A stretch of DNA of 64,000 nt from Patiria miniata (GCF_015706575.1 NW_024037056.1:1016109-1080108); one strand, 5' to 3'. Positions 11,301-22,618 are shown, counted from the stretch's first letter. The notes: generated by a model not told the origin, from the letters alone. Numbers and translations: made by a program.

Positions 11301-13380
11301 GCCATTCTTTCTTGACAAAAAAACGCTGGCTTAAATTCAGTAAAATACCGGTAAGAACGGGTATAGACACCGAACTGCATCTGATACGTCGTATGTGTAG
11401 GCCTAAACTACCGGCACACCACAATTTCTGCATCGCCCGTGTCGGTACCTACATCTCTCTGAAAGTTCTGGATTGCCACGTGACGCCAGTGACGTCATTG
11501 GTAGCGTCAATGGTGGTGGACATCAAGCCTTAGCCCAACAACTAACCATTCACCATGATAATTGTGTCCATATACCTTTAGGCCTAGTTCTAGCCGTAAA
11601 GACCAAAGCGGCTGTGAACATATGTCGAATAATATAGCGACAGTTATAGGTGCCAGACCACTGCAAGTACCCAGCAGTGAATAACCTGCAGGTTGGCAGG
11701 TTAGCATGCTTTATTTAATTTTGTAATGGAAATTAATATTTGATGTATCGATTCATATTTATTAAATTGCCTACATTAAGCCCATACGTTGGTCACGGAT
11801 GGGCAACCATAATAGTGTGACAACCACTACGGTAGCAATTTACCATCAACAGACTTAGCCTGTGATGCCTCCGAATCCATGTAAAATCCAGAGTGCGTCG
11901 TTTGCAAATTCTACTTGGTGATTGAAATATCCTGTGAAATTACTGGCCGCCTGAAAAGGTAGTGTCAGGTGATAAAAACACATTGAAGGTGGTTTTTTAC
12001 ATTATATTGCCCGTGGACACACTCTTTTACGTGCGTTAACTGCGGAATCCATTTACGTAGTAACTAGACCAGAACGAGACCAAAATTGTGCGCATGTTTT
12101 CTACGTTTTCTCAAAACGTATTGTCGCCTCTGAGCTAAAAATGTCGTCAGGTTATTTTTTTATGTATTTTCAGCGAATTTGTTGCTTCAAACCTCTCTAT
12201 GAAAAAGGCTCCTAATGACGAGGTCATTTATTTTTGATTTCGCAAAGCCAGGGTACGTATTGTCCGTAACGGCTGCAAAATGCCAAGGCCGTCACACTTG
12301 AATACAACCTGAAACGGCGTAGAACTGACTTTCAAGCAAAAAAAAGAAGAGCTCTCCACGCTGGAGCCTATATTGACCGCCTCCAACGATGAAAAATGTT
12401 AAAACAACGAACTTTGTTGTTTTTCTTGTGGGATTTGTGGCCCTTTTGGTCTCATGATGAAAGCTGTTTAAGATGTTTGCTGTTACCATGCCAATGCCCT
12501 AAAATGTCGGATGATTTGAAGTTTCTCAGCTCTCTTATCGTCCACATTTTGTTGACTTTCTTTTCTCTTTGTCGTGTAATGTCTAACTTTCGCATCGGTT
12601 GTAAAGTTATGAAATGAACTGAATTGGGGCTTATATATGACATTGAAGATAGCGTTCCATTCGTCTGTTAAATGTTTCATGTCCATTATATAAAACGACA
12701 TTGTACTTACCTGCGTATAACGGGGGCATACCAAATGGGGTCAGTAGTTTACTTACGCCTGTAAACGGATGTATAGTATTTAATAGAAAAAAGTCCTTAG
12801 CAATAGTTCGGTCTAAACTATTTGAAGTATTTGAAGTACTTCTTTTCTTGAAAATGAAATGATGCTTAACATGATGCTTGTTAAGACTATTACCCAGGTG
12901 AAAATTCCGGTTCAACTGGAAATTGGTCACTGGTTTCATTTCCGGGTTTCACTGGTTTTTAACTGGTTTAACTGGTTCGAATTAAGTCACTTCAATACCA
13001 GTTCAGTACTTGTTATATTCAAGCAGGCAATTTAAATAACTTGAATTCGGTGGCTTTGTTTTTTAGAGTGTTTGCACAATGTTGTTGATTATCTTTAAAG
13101 GGGGTTTTGTGTACGGAGGCCGTGGCTAATAATGGGCCCTCGATTCAGTTTAAGTCGCTTGTTTTTAGTGGTGTGTGGGGGGGGGGGTTAAATTCGTAAT
13201 TGACTGCATTTTTAAAGGTAGGCTAGACCTGGTGTTGCATGTAGACACGTGAGCTGGGCGCACAGTTAATCAAGTATGCATTAATTGACTAACCAGCTGT
13301 CACCCTAGACATGCCACATAATGCCAAACAATATTACAAATTCTCGAATATTATTTATTTAATTTCTTTCTGGTAATGAA
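8361..13380. other. Long intergenic stretch, mostly without recognisable features
   Basis: It contains a poly-G run near 8496, a segment at 8700-8775 resembling 1187-1245 (CAATTTTAC...GCACTCTGCCACT), a degenerate AACTGGTTT run near 12900-12990 and another poly-G run near 13180. Apart from the weak exon candidate at 11013-11244, no gene is supported. Confidence 0.5.
11013..11244 (-). CDS. Possible Cys-rich exon (weak)
   Basis: The minus-strand frame reads TIDDDGRFCCWIEQQER, then YCDCIWIERCDLSSLDG, ACVGPGFNCMTG and KSVYTAYFIEG, ending at a good donor GAAG|GTAAGC. It has clustered cysteines and more coding character than its surroundings. Reading through the donor gives a hydrophobic segment (ITSIALIALCMVIYAW). 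No acceptor, start or partner exon was identified and no family is recognised. It may be chance. Confidence 0.2.
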
Positions 13381-13384
13381 ACCA

Positions 13385-13629
13385 TGTCAGGGTCCCCCAA
13401 AAGTGCCTTAGGCACTGCAGCTCGAAAGCCTGAAGAAACATGTAGAGAGAAGACAACGAGAAGAAATTACAGTTTTAGAGGTGGGAGGAAAAGCCCAGAG
13501 GAATATTCTGAGGAAAACCCACGGAACCAGGTGGGGACTGAAAACCCAATCCACATTATTGGCCCTGGCGGGATTCGAGCCCGGGTCACAGCGGTGGACG
13601 GCGAGGAAAGTACCGCTACGCCAACCTGA
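13385..13629 (-). repeat. tRNA-derived SINE
   Basis: On the minus strand the head reads GTCAGGTTGGCGTAGCGGTA (A-box-like TGGCGTAGCGG), then GGGCTCGAATCCCGCC (B box), followed by a body of about 170 bp. A second small piece of the head (CGCTACGCCAACCTGACTTA) lies at 13684-13704. Confidence 0.65.
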
Positions 13630-14584
13630 CTTGCCGCATTTGTTAGTTTAAAATAATAAATCAAAAAGGGCAGAACATAGTATCGCTACGCCAACCTGAC
13701 TTACACAACCAGGCCTCATGAAAGACAACAAGGTGTACATAATTAGCCTGGCTGATGCCTCGTAACGTTTCAAGGTACTTATTGACGGCGCAAGGAGAGC
13801 GTAACCATTAAGCTATGGTGCGCCGACCTTGTTTTCCGAGACAGCTGTTGCCAAGCGACGACGTTGACCGAGATCGATTTTTTTTCTCTCTCAGTCTTTG
13901 GGTGACAATGTTTTTGCGGCTTTTGCGCTGTGTAAGGACTGAAATAAGGTCTGAGCGAAATAAGGTGCGACACGTGTTGTATGGTACTTGGTGATGTCTC
14001 GTTTCCATCAATGTTTTTTTAATATAATTAATAAGCCTCCAGTAATTATACCATCTTTATGCGTCTCAGAGGGAGGTGCATTTTGGGGATGATAAATAAT
14101 ATAAACTGGTATCGGGCATCTTGTAACACATTTTGATTACTCACGCACACTGTATTGGCTTATGCAGCAGCTAGTAGTGTGTGGGGGAAAAGTGACTGTT
14201 TTCTAAATTGAGTGTCCAAAATTCCTTGTTAATCTTTAATTTGTAACGGAGAGTATTGGGCCTAACATTAAGTGTTTTAAGACCAAGACATATTTTGTTG
14301 ATTCCTATAGCAAGCATTCCTTAAATAACACCGGAACCATCTAAGTCATTATAATCCCCAAAAGTATTAAAATTAAGCAAAAGATTGTTGTGGTCCGAAA
14401 TGTAATACAATTCGTTATAACAATAAATAAAGCATAATATCCACTAAATAAAATCCTTCTAGGACTGTGCCCTTTTATGTCCAGATAATTATATTTATAA
14501 TGCAGCATGTTTTCGCAACCGTGGAACGGCAATTAGCCAGGGCTTCAGGATACTCTTTCAAAGAAAGATGAATTTTGGTTGTCG

Positions 14585-16536
14585 TCATATTGCTGTTTCT
14601 CGTATCCCCTGCACGTCCAAATTCCACGTCAGAACGTTCCGCGGGCGCGAGCGCGAGCGCTCCGTTTCCCTATTGGCCGGCACGCCGTCCTCCCTTCGCT
14701 CATTGGTCGGCGGAGCGTTCACGCCCTCCTCGCTTATTGGCTGCAAGTTGTTCGCCACCGGCGTTTGGTCGGCCGGGGCCGTGACCGGCGGTGGTGGTGG
14801 GTTCACCACGGGCCGCGGGCTGCCCACTTTAGGGTCGCCCAGCCGGGACCGTTTGACTGCGGTTTTGGGCGGGACGGGTGGGCCGGTTTTCGGCTTGTCG
14901 GCGCCCTCCTTGCTCCCCCGGTCTTTGCCCCTCGGCCGGTGGTACGACCTGGTCGCCATCATGGTCTCGGACTTCAGCAGCAGCTGAAACAGCGCCTCTT
15001 GTTTCTTCTTCAGGTCGGCCTGGAAACAACGGACCTCGCTCGCGTTCTGGCACATGCGCAGTCGCCTCAGCAGGCGAGGCTCCGCCTCCTTTATCTTAGT
15101 GACGGACGCTGGTTGGTGGAGAGCCTTAGAAATGGCCTCGTTGACGTTATGCGCCTTTTTACTTTTAAAATTCTCGTTGCCTGCTGAAACAGTCAAAAGT
15201 AGCAAAGAGAAGAACTACATTGTATATACTTTCTACTTTTGAACAAAATGCCCATTCAGATGGCAAGCCAACGGGGTTGTTTACATCTTAAAGATTATAC
15301 AACAATGCTGATTCTTGCTCAGTGATGTTTAATATCAACTGTTTACACTAACAACAAAATCTTCTCTAAGTTTTGTAAATAATTACGTCAAAGTGTGGGC
15401 TATCTGTTAAACATCCATACAAGCGAACAGGCAAGAAAACCAGCTCCGCATTACGCCTATAATATAGGCCTAGGCCTGCCCATACTCCGCCTTAAGCTTT
15501 ATTCCAGGGCGCGCTTCCATGACAGTTTTGGAGAATTTCTTTTAATTTGTGAATGAAGGAAATGATAGTGTTGTTACCATTTTCACCTGATAGTTCCCTC
15601 CAAACTTCCACCGCGGCCGCGATCATTTCTTTCCTCTCCCGATCTAGTTCCCGCCGCTCCTTCAGCACCGCCATGAACTGCCGGTTCATCAGCTGGTTCT
15701 CGCGGGCCATGTGCAGTTTCTCCACCTCGATGTGGAGCAGTTCCCTGTGCATCCTTTTCAAACAAGTTTGGAAAATGTTTCAGAGGATTAAAGGGATTTC
15801 AAAGTTACAGGGTTGCACGGAGGGAGAAAGACCATCTGTTGTAACCACTATCGTTATAAACTCTTCGTGATGCTACCTGTAATCTATCCAAGAAAGCCAT
15901 TTCTCCAACTTTGGTAGCGACTCTGGCTTTGGCTCCGCAGTCTTTGTGCCACAAACCAGTTTGGGGATCGGAGCATTTTTGTCTGTTCTATAGTTATTCA
16001 AAGACTGACGTGTTGACCTGAGGCAAAGACGGAACTGATGCGGAGGCCAGGTTTGGCGAATGTGGGGTTGGCCTACAAAAGAAGTTTAGGGAAAAGTATA
16101 GGCATACACTAGCGTTGTCTAATTAGTGTAAGTAACGTTGTAAAGGTATGTAGCGTATATGCTACGTTGTAGCTTGTTTTGTCCTTTACTTCGTGGTTGT
16201 GCACACTGTGATTTAGTATTATAGGCCTAACCTTTCCATGTCAAATTCTCGCTGTAGTGCTTTTCTCTGGCGCTCGATCTCCTCCTCGAGCTGTTGTGCG
16301 ACAGGGGGCGCTGTGTCCCCATTTATTTCTTCCTCTGCCGGAAGTTCCCCACTTGTCGTTTGATCGTCGTCAACGTTGTTACACAATGTCGACACCGGCA
16401 CCATCATAGCGCCCTCGCTTGACTTGATGCTGTTACTGTCGTCATCGTCAAGCCCTGTGGTTTTGGTCTCGCGGTTCGATGACTTGCTTCGGTGACGTAG
16501 AAAAATGCGGGAAATTTGGCCTATTGCATTCGACAT
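14585..16536 (-). CDS. Four-exon gene for a coiled-coil, basic, proline-rich protein of unknown function
   Basis: The exons on the minus strand are 16536-16232, 15987-15877, 15753-15578 and 15183-14585. All have AG/GT borders and phases agree (305+111+176+599 = 1191 nt), giving 396 residues. The start is MSNAIGQISRIFLRHRSK. An acidic region with QQLEEEIERQRKALQREFDM follows. Exon 2 gives KLEKWLSWIDYR and exon 3 a charged helix (HRELLHIEVEKLHMARENQ...LKERRELDRERKEM). Exon 4 adds KIKEAEPRLLRRLRMCQN and FQADLKKKQEALFQLLLKSE, then a basic Pro-rich tail with KTGPPVPPKTAVKRSR and NPPPPP. No known domain was recognised. If the exon 3 donor (ATG|GTAACA) is not used, a short form ends at 15492, where an AATAAA overlaps the stop. 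Exon 4 opens with a CAGCAG tandem acceptor that could add or drop one alanine. Confidence 0.7.
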
Positions 16537-16761
16537 GACGGTTGGAGCTGATGTAGGCCTAATCGCGAAAATCTCTGCGATTTTGCAAGCAAATTAATAC
16601 ATACACAGTAAAGCCGTTAAAGTACCATTTTTAGAACCATGAGAAGAAAAACATTTACATTTTTGTTTTGCATGTAGCCTTGGAATCGAATTTTTAGAAA
16701 CGCATTGTTTACTTTTCGACGCGCGCTCGCGTCTATTCATTTTGCGCGTAAGATTATCATT

Positions 16762-16906
16762 ATCCGGTTCGTTAGTGTGACGTCACCTCCAGCACTTTCT
16801 GCACGATTGGAACCGGAAGTTAACGCAGCTCGAGTGTTTGTAGCCAATGGGCGCTAGTAATCAGTGGTGCGCGTGCGTGTATGACGTTTTTACTAACGAA
16901 CCGGAT
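16762..16906. repeat. 15-bp inverted repeat pair upstream of the minus-strand gene
   Basis: ATCCGGTTCGTTAGT at 16762-16776 and its exact inverse at 16892-16906 flank 115 bp. The interior holds TGACGTCA, a CCGGAAGT (ETS-like) site and TATGACGTTTT. It lies about 230 bp 5' of the start codon of the minus-strand gene. It may be a promoter element or a tiny MITE; no target duplication is seen. Confidence 0.45.
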
Positions 16907-16935
16907 GCACGTGCGCGCGTGCTTATGAATATTGA

Positions 16936-17459
16936 TTAAAGGGAATATACAACATTTGCAAACATCGAAAAATAAAACTACCAAGTTTTTGCGAAATACC
17001 TTAATAGGATGTTGGTAAATGACAGTCTAAAGCATCCTGTAAAATTATGGCACCTGGTATACTGTCATTTTCAAGAAAAGTGGTATTTTTGTATCAATTT
17101 CCAACGCTGATCGGCCGATCAGCGTTGGAAACAACTGGCTTTTTTTTTCAAATACTGGCCCCAATTGACCATTGCACTTGTTTGCAATCGATTACAAACC
17201 TATGAACGGGTACGAGCCAGCTAGACTGGTTCCCTGACCTTACAATTCCCCAATGTATGTAAACTAGTCTGTTTCTTCTTATATGGAGTCAGGGAACCAG
17301 ACTACAGGAAAATGATCGTTTTTCTTGGTTTTTATAGCATTTGCGAACCCAAAACCTCCTAAAAGTCAGTGTAACTATATTTGCTTTATATTTCCAACCC
17401 CCCAATTCCATCCATTTCTGAAATTTACAGCAAAAGCAAATGATGTATATTCCCTTTAA
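16936..17459. mobile_element. MITE with TTAA flanks and ~23-bp inverted ends
   Basis: The left end is TTAA-AGGGAATATACAACATTTGC and the right end is its inverse with one mismatch, each bounded by TTAA. TTAA duplication fits a piggyBac-type origin. Inside are a 34-bp perfect palindrome (17098-17131) and a second inverted pair, TAGACTGGTTCCCTGAC at 17222-17238 with its near-inverse at 17288-17304, perhaps a nested element. Confidence 0.6.
17098..17131. repeat. 34-bp perfect palindrome
   Basis: A gapless palindrome centred on CGATCGGCCGATCG-like sequence (half-site CCAACGCTGATCGG preceded by TTT). It sits in the left half of the TTAA-flanked element. Confidence 0.9.
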
Positions 17460-17844
17460 CCACAAGGTATGTGAGTCTGTGCAAAAGTACCCCACAACAA
17501 TCGGTTACGAAGGGCGAGTAAAGGAGACAACTTGCATGTAGGCCTAGTTATTTTTTTTCCCTTGAGGATTTTATTCAACCTCAAAGCAACTTCTCAGCTA
17601 TACAAAAACTAGTTAAGAAACCAAGGCAATCACAAACTATCATGACCAAAATAACACATTTTAAAATACAAAGTAAATTTTGACACAGTACTTCAAAGGA
17701 GTCCCATTTGTATGATATTTTGCAATAGATCCATTTGTTATCGAGATGTACTTTTCCAAAGTAAAATAGCGTTTTAAATCAAGTTTCAATAGTGCAAGGC
17801 ATGGTCGGCTGTTTATATCAAACCTCAATAGGCATAAAATAATT

Positions 17845-18097
17845 CCTCACTTTGTGCATTTTGTTGACCAACCATGAGTTTGATTGAATAATTTTCATAT
17901 TAAATTGTTTCACATTTTCTATCTGCTTTTTTTTATTTCAGGATAATTGTCCTCAACATCCAAGGCTTACCACAACATGTAGTTGAAGCTTGCATTTCAA
18001 AGACTTGATGGTGTGGCATGCGAGTTGTAAGTATAATTCTCAGTTTCTCGCCAAACCTCTGAACGTATTATTCAAATCAGTCTCTCTGCACTCTGTG
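17845..18097 (+). pseudogene. Stray, dead copy of receptor LRR exon 5 with flanking intron
   Basis: 17942-18026 matches LRR exon 5 of the receptor (60294-60377) over its length, including GATAATTGTC, AACATC.AAGGC.TACCAC and GCATTTCAA. Both splice sites are kept (TTTATTTCAG acceptor, GTAAGTATAAT donor). The homology runs into both introns (CTCACT..GTGCA...GACCAACCAT before; CGCCAAACC and ATTA.T.AAATCAGTCT after). Length is 85 against 84 bp: a 2-bp loss and a later 3-bp gain shift the frame into a TGA. No other receptor exon is seen nearby, so it is a fragment and not a paralogous gene. Confidence 0.85.
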
Positions 18098-18159
18098 AGT
18101 CACACATGAGTCTGTTTCAAATCAATGTACTGTCCGTATAACCTGTATAAAAATAGACC

Positions 18160-18760
18160 TATCCTCAAGCCCCACCCCGTGATGTTTTTGACCAATCACA
18201 GCCCGTGATAGCGCATCCAAATGTCGGACAAAGGTCTGGCATGCATGTGTCGCGGGCAAAGTGGGAATCCGCGCAAAGTTGGAATTCCCACCTTGTCCGG
18301 CTGGGCAAGCAGGCTAGACCTTTGTCCGTGGTGTCTATTGGTGCAAATACGCTACTATGGACTAGGGCAATGGATATTGACCAATCACCATAACTTTTAC
18401 ATGAATGTAACGAGAAAGTATAAGACTCCAACAAGCCGCTTGATCCAAATGACAACAAACGCTTCGGAAGTTATGGCAGGTTTTCTTGCGCAAAGTAGCG
18501 CAAAACGTGCGTTTTTTCACACCTTGCCGTTGACTGGAAAGAGCAATTTATCATTGCGACATGAAAAACAAAATAAGTCTGTCAGTTACTAATTGAAAGA
18601 ATCTGAGTTCCTGTATCAAATAACGTGCGATTCAGAAATATTCGTCAATGCATTGTGGTCTCGATATACTTTCAATGTAACGTTTGAATTCGGCCGGTCG
18701 TGTTGCTGCGTAGTACTTCACGTTTAGTTGTGACAAAGCAAATGAGCGCTATGTTCTGTT
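18160..18760 (+). promoter_or_regulatory. Probable promoter region of the acidic-protein gene
   Basis: About 600 bp between the dead LRR exon and the ATG at 18761, with two GACCAATCAC (CCAAT) words near 18190 and 18380. No TATA box was found. The call is positional. Confidence 0.35.
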
Positions 18761-19052
18761 ATGGAAGACCACGAGAAAGAAGAGGATAGTATCGTCGAGG
18801 AAGACGAAATGACGCCGAAGGATTACGAAGTCAACTGGTAGGTGAATAACACCGAAGACGGCAGTGAAGCCAACGAGCTGCGCAACGCCAGCAGGACGGA
18901 GTATGGCCAGGAGATGCAATTCGACTCATCGGAGTGGGAACCCATGCAGTTGGATCCGCTAGGCGCTGGCGGCGTGCTCGTTGAGACGCTGACTGCGGAC
19001 AACATTGAGAAGAGCGTGTACCTGGATGGAGTTACTAGGATGGTCAGTTTCT
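18761..19052 (+). CDS. First exon of an acidic protein, interrupted by one in-frame TAG
   Basis: The frame opens MEDHEKEEDSIVEEDE and runs 26 codons to ...DYEVNW, meets TAG at 18839-18841, and continues in the same frame through NNTEDGSEANELRN, QEMQFDSSEWEPMQLD and LGAGGVLVETLTADNIEKS to a strong donor TTTCT|GTAAGT. Both sides look coding: acidic, with balanced codon use. The TAG overlaps a donor-like CTG|GTAGGT, so exon 1 might end there, but the coding-like extension argues against that. Other explanations are a disabled allele, an assembly error, stop-codon readthrough, or a start downstream of the TAG. Later exons were not identified and the family is not recognised. Confidence 0.5.
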
Positions 19053-19085
19053 GTAAGTTTGTCAAAATTTCCTCTGCCCTCTTCC

Positions 19086-19538
19086 TAGCCCCATAAATGT
19101 GGCCTATTTACTGGACTGCCTCCGTAAACATAGGCCACACATCCACGTGTACAAAAAACGTGTCGCACTTTGCCAAATTTTGATTTTCGCATTTAGGCTT
19201 AGTTTGTAGGTTTTTTTTGCTTTAGAAGCATACTCACCCTCTAGGCTAATCAGAAAGTGCTGCCTTTTTCAGATGTATATTTTTCGTGAAATTTCCAGAT
19301 TCATTTTTACACGTTTGCGTATCAAAATTTCAACATGAAATTTCACAAAAATTAGACATCTAAAAAAGGCAGCACTTTCTGACTAGCCTATAAAGAGGGT
19401 GAGTATGCTTCTAAAGCAAAAAATCCTACAAACTAAGCCTAAATGTGAAAATCAAAATTTGGCACGTTTTTGTACATGTGGATGTGTGGCCTATGTTTAC
19501 GGAGGCAGTCCAGTATATAGGCCACATTTATGGGGCTA
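19086..19538. mobile_element. Mutator-like foldback element with ~210-bp inverted arms
   Basis: A 453-bp element whose two halves are near-perfect inverted copies around a short loop near 19300-19335; the ends are TAGCCCCATAAATGTGGCC and its inverse. It is flanked by a 9-bp direct duplication, CCCTCTTCC, at 19077-19085 and 19539-19547. Long inverted arms with a 9-bp duplication are typical of Mutator-like elements. It lies 34 bp after the donor of the acidic-protein exon, so in the first intron. Confidence 0.8.
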
Positions 19539-19679
19539 CCCTCTTCCCTACACAATTTAACCACAATATCAGTGATTGGTTCTCCATCTTTTAAACCGCA
19601 TAACTATTGATATCACATACCATGCCTTTGTACGCCAAAATACTTGGGGATGACCAAATGATCCTTGTCTAATGACTCA

Positions 19680-19714
19680 GTCTGTCGGTCAATCGGTCGG
19701 TCGGTCGGTAGGGT
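19680..19714 (+). repeat. Short GGTC microsatellite
   Basis: CGGT-type repeats (TCGGTCAATCGGTCGGTCGGTCGG pattern), about six units. Confidence 0.7.
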
Positions 19715-20254
19715 AAAAGGCAGGCCCTTGGGTCGAGCAAAAATATTGAAAAATGACAATTTTTTTTACTGAAACATGATTTTAATACAATAATTGGTTG
19801 TTTATATAATTCTACACATATTCGTAAGGTAGAAATCATAGGTGCTATATACATGAAATCTGTTATTACAATGATCCGAGTAATTGTATTTATGTTGAAG
19901 TTTAGATCTGAAATATCTGAACAAAAGTCTGGTTCACAATTTTTTCTCCAAACTGTCCCCAAAAGGTTTTGACATACTATGTCCAAAACAGTGGAACTCA
20001 GTGGCACATGACTAGATGTGTGCATCCAAGGTATCAGTTAAAAGAGCTTACAACCCATACTTTATGAGACAAAAATAAAGTGCAAAGTTTATTCACATTA
20101 TCTCTTTTTTGGGGGTTAACTTTTTACTGGGACTACCTGTACAATCAAAATGAGAGGCACTTCCGCACTTGCAGTTTGATGGATCTGCCTGATTTTCCAT
20201 TACATAAACACGTACTTGGTAAATATTCAGTTTACATGTGGTTGGTACGAGCAG

Positions 20255-20412
20255 AGTTGTAACCAAGTCAAGTCACGTCCAAGGTCGAATTTTTCCAAGT
20301 CAAGTCAAGTCTCGAGTCAATTTTTCACAAGTCAAGTCAAGTCCCAAGTCAAAAAAATAGCGGACTCGAGTCTGATTCGAGTCCTAGTCAGCAACTCGAG
20401 TCAACAACACTG
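20255..20412 (+). repeat. AAGTCAAGTC / ACTCGAGTC simple repeat
   Basis: Degenerate AAGTC and CTCGAGTC words fill about 160 bp. Related words recur at 51405-51480. Confidence 0.7.
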
Positions 20413-20934
20413 GGTATGAGATAGTCCATTGTTTGCTTCCATCAATATTGAGAGAGTATTACAAGTGGACCGATTAACAAAAAACGTTACCTTTAGGTAC
20501 ATGTATATATGAAATGAGCCATTGCTCTGCCCATTCTGATGACACTTACGGCAATGGTTGAATTGAACAAAGATGGCGATCTACTGTTTGTATACGCCCC
20601 TCTGTATCAACACAGACCATGTCACATGATTTTTTAGTACAGTCATTTGCAGTCCCCGGATTCCACTTATGTAAAACTTAGGTAGGTGCTCATATTGATA
20701 TCAAATGCATTGTTTTATATTTAATGGATCCAAAGGTCTGTAGCTGGTAATATTGCATGCCTAGATCTAGTAGCTCTTTTAATCAGTCAATTAATTTTAT
20801 TTACATTCTCTAGCTTCCCCTGTTGACATCTTTATGATTCTTTCAAATTACTTTGTGGTCCACGCAGACAGCTCCCATAGACACTCTGTCTTCATTTGTG
20901 TGGTTACACTGGGCTAGCCATTTTACCTGGCTTA

Positions 20935-21990
20935 CTACTACCCGTAAGCAGCGGGGTAGCACCAACTATGGGCTAGTTTGGGGAAGCTTTTTCGTTCGGT
21001 ATTGTTGACAGAATTTGCATCACGGACTGTGAATGTCAGTGATGGATGACCTGAGAAATACAAACCGAATAGACGGTGTAGTGACGTTGAAACGAGGATT
21101 AAAAATGGGCTCCGTGCGCCCACAAAAGAGGGTGCGTTTTTACCACTTTTGAGACAAAGACAAAACCTAGACACGACATTAACTGCTTTCACGTTGTAAA
21201 TTCTGTACTGTGTTGGTTCGCGCGCGAAGAACGCACGACTTTATGTGCCAAAGCTATTAGATGGTCTCCCAGACTAATTCCCGCGCCAAAAACTTTGGAT
21301 CATTCAAAATACGCAGTGGATGGACCGGTGTAGCGTGAATATCCGACTCCATGAAATGTGGACTCATTGGTAGTACTGCGCACGCGCGAGTACGATTATA
21401 TGCTATTTTTAAGATCGTTTCGGGAGAGTGACCTGTCACGTGCGAGGGATCAACCAATAATAGGGAAATAGGGGTCCGATTTTCATAGGAGTCGGATTTT
21501 CATGTGACACCGGGAACAAGTCTAGGTCACCCCCAACTCTCCTTTCCTGGCAGTTGGAGTGGAACTTGTGCACGGAGCCCATAGGCTATATAAGCATTCT
21601 GGCTTGCTGTGTACGCGTCTGCAGGTAAACTAATTAGTGAGTGAATATACCATTGTACAATCAACAGCATAGTCTGGGTACATTTTAAGTTCAGAATACG
21701 TGATCTACGGCGAAACTTAGATTTTCAGAGTAACCTATGGCGTATATAGGATCAACCTAATTTAAATATCTACGCGCGTACCAGTAGGGTGCGGTGTTAA
21801 ATGTGACACATGAGAGTCGCTGAATAAGCCTGTGTACCGTACTATGGAGAAGTGGTAATTCCTCTTGCCGTTGCGGACAAAATAGACAAGTGTTAGCCGA
21901 CTTAAAATTATTTTAACCAAGAAGTAGGCATTCAAACTATAGTGGAGGTGGCACAGCACAGTTGTAAAAACTAGGGCAACCAATAAGATA
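20935..21990 (+). repeat. Dispersed promoter-like repeat, copy 1
   Basis: Colinear blocks recur at 27765-28180: TTTCGTTCGGTATT.TTGACAGAATTTGCATCA, GTTGAAACGAGGATTA, TGTACGCGTCTGCAGGTAAACTA and GAGAAGTGGTA.TTCCTCT. This copy is longer and has CTATATAAG at about 21587 followed by CTGCAG|GTAAAC, like a TATA promoter plus a first-exon donor. No coding exon follows, so its nature is open. Confidence 0.5.
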
Positions 21991-22618
21991 ATAGAAACAC
22001 GAGGACGTAATTGCCAGTCATCATTTACACGTGTCTTTTGATGACAGGTCTCCAGTCTAACATCATGTGATTTACTCAGTTTTTCAAAAGGAAGCCAACA
22101 ATTTACACATTTTATGGGAAACGGGAGCCATAGAGGGCGTGACAATATTGTCCAATTCTGCCAATCATGACGTCGGCTATCCCATAGATATAGGGTCTGG
22201 GCGGAAGTGGTTTCATCATTTGCGCGCCTTTGCCTTGGATAGTAAAGTTGGATTCCGTTCTCGTCAATTTACCTTTTAAGTGTTGCAGTGTTAGATTTGG
22301 ATTCTGGGAGAGAATATGAGCATCGTTTGTTAAAGCCAGCCACAGCTACGTGTGTAGTAATGTACAGTGGAGGAGTTTATGTGTAGGTGAGTATAGCCAT
22401 TCGTCTTTTTGTACATGGAATCATTTATGTGACAATTCATGTTATTATAGTAGGATTGCTGCTTACAGGTTCAGAAATGTGGTACAGCTTTTGAGAGCAG
22501 GTTACAATTTACAATTCACCAGTCGATTTGGTACCAGTTAACAGTCACTTCAGATGACATCATATAGCTGTATGCTGGTATCCTTGTCGTAACTGTAAGG
22601 TATAAGTCCAAGAAAAAG

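Noticed and set aside
10949-11533. 194-codon plus-strand frame
   Set aside because: No family resemblance or signal; the opposite strand has the better (still weak) exon candidate.
14568-15187. Long plus-strand frames
   Set aside because: GC-rich antisense of exon 4 of the minus-strand gene.
17942-18026. A second LRR receptor gene
   Set aside because: Frame is broken and no neighbouring LRR, LRRNT or 7TM exon is present.
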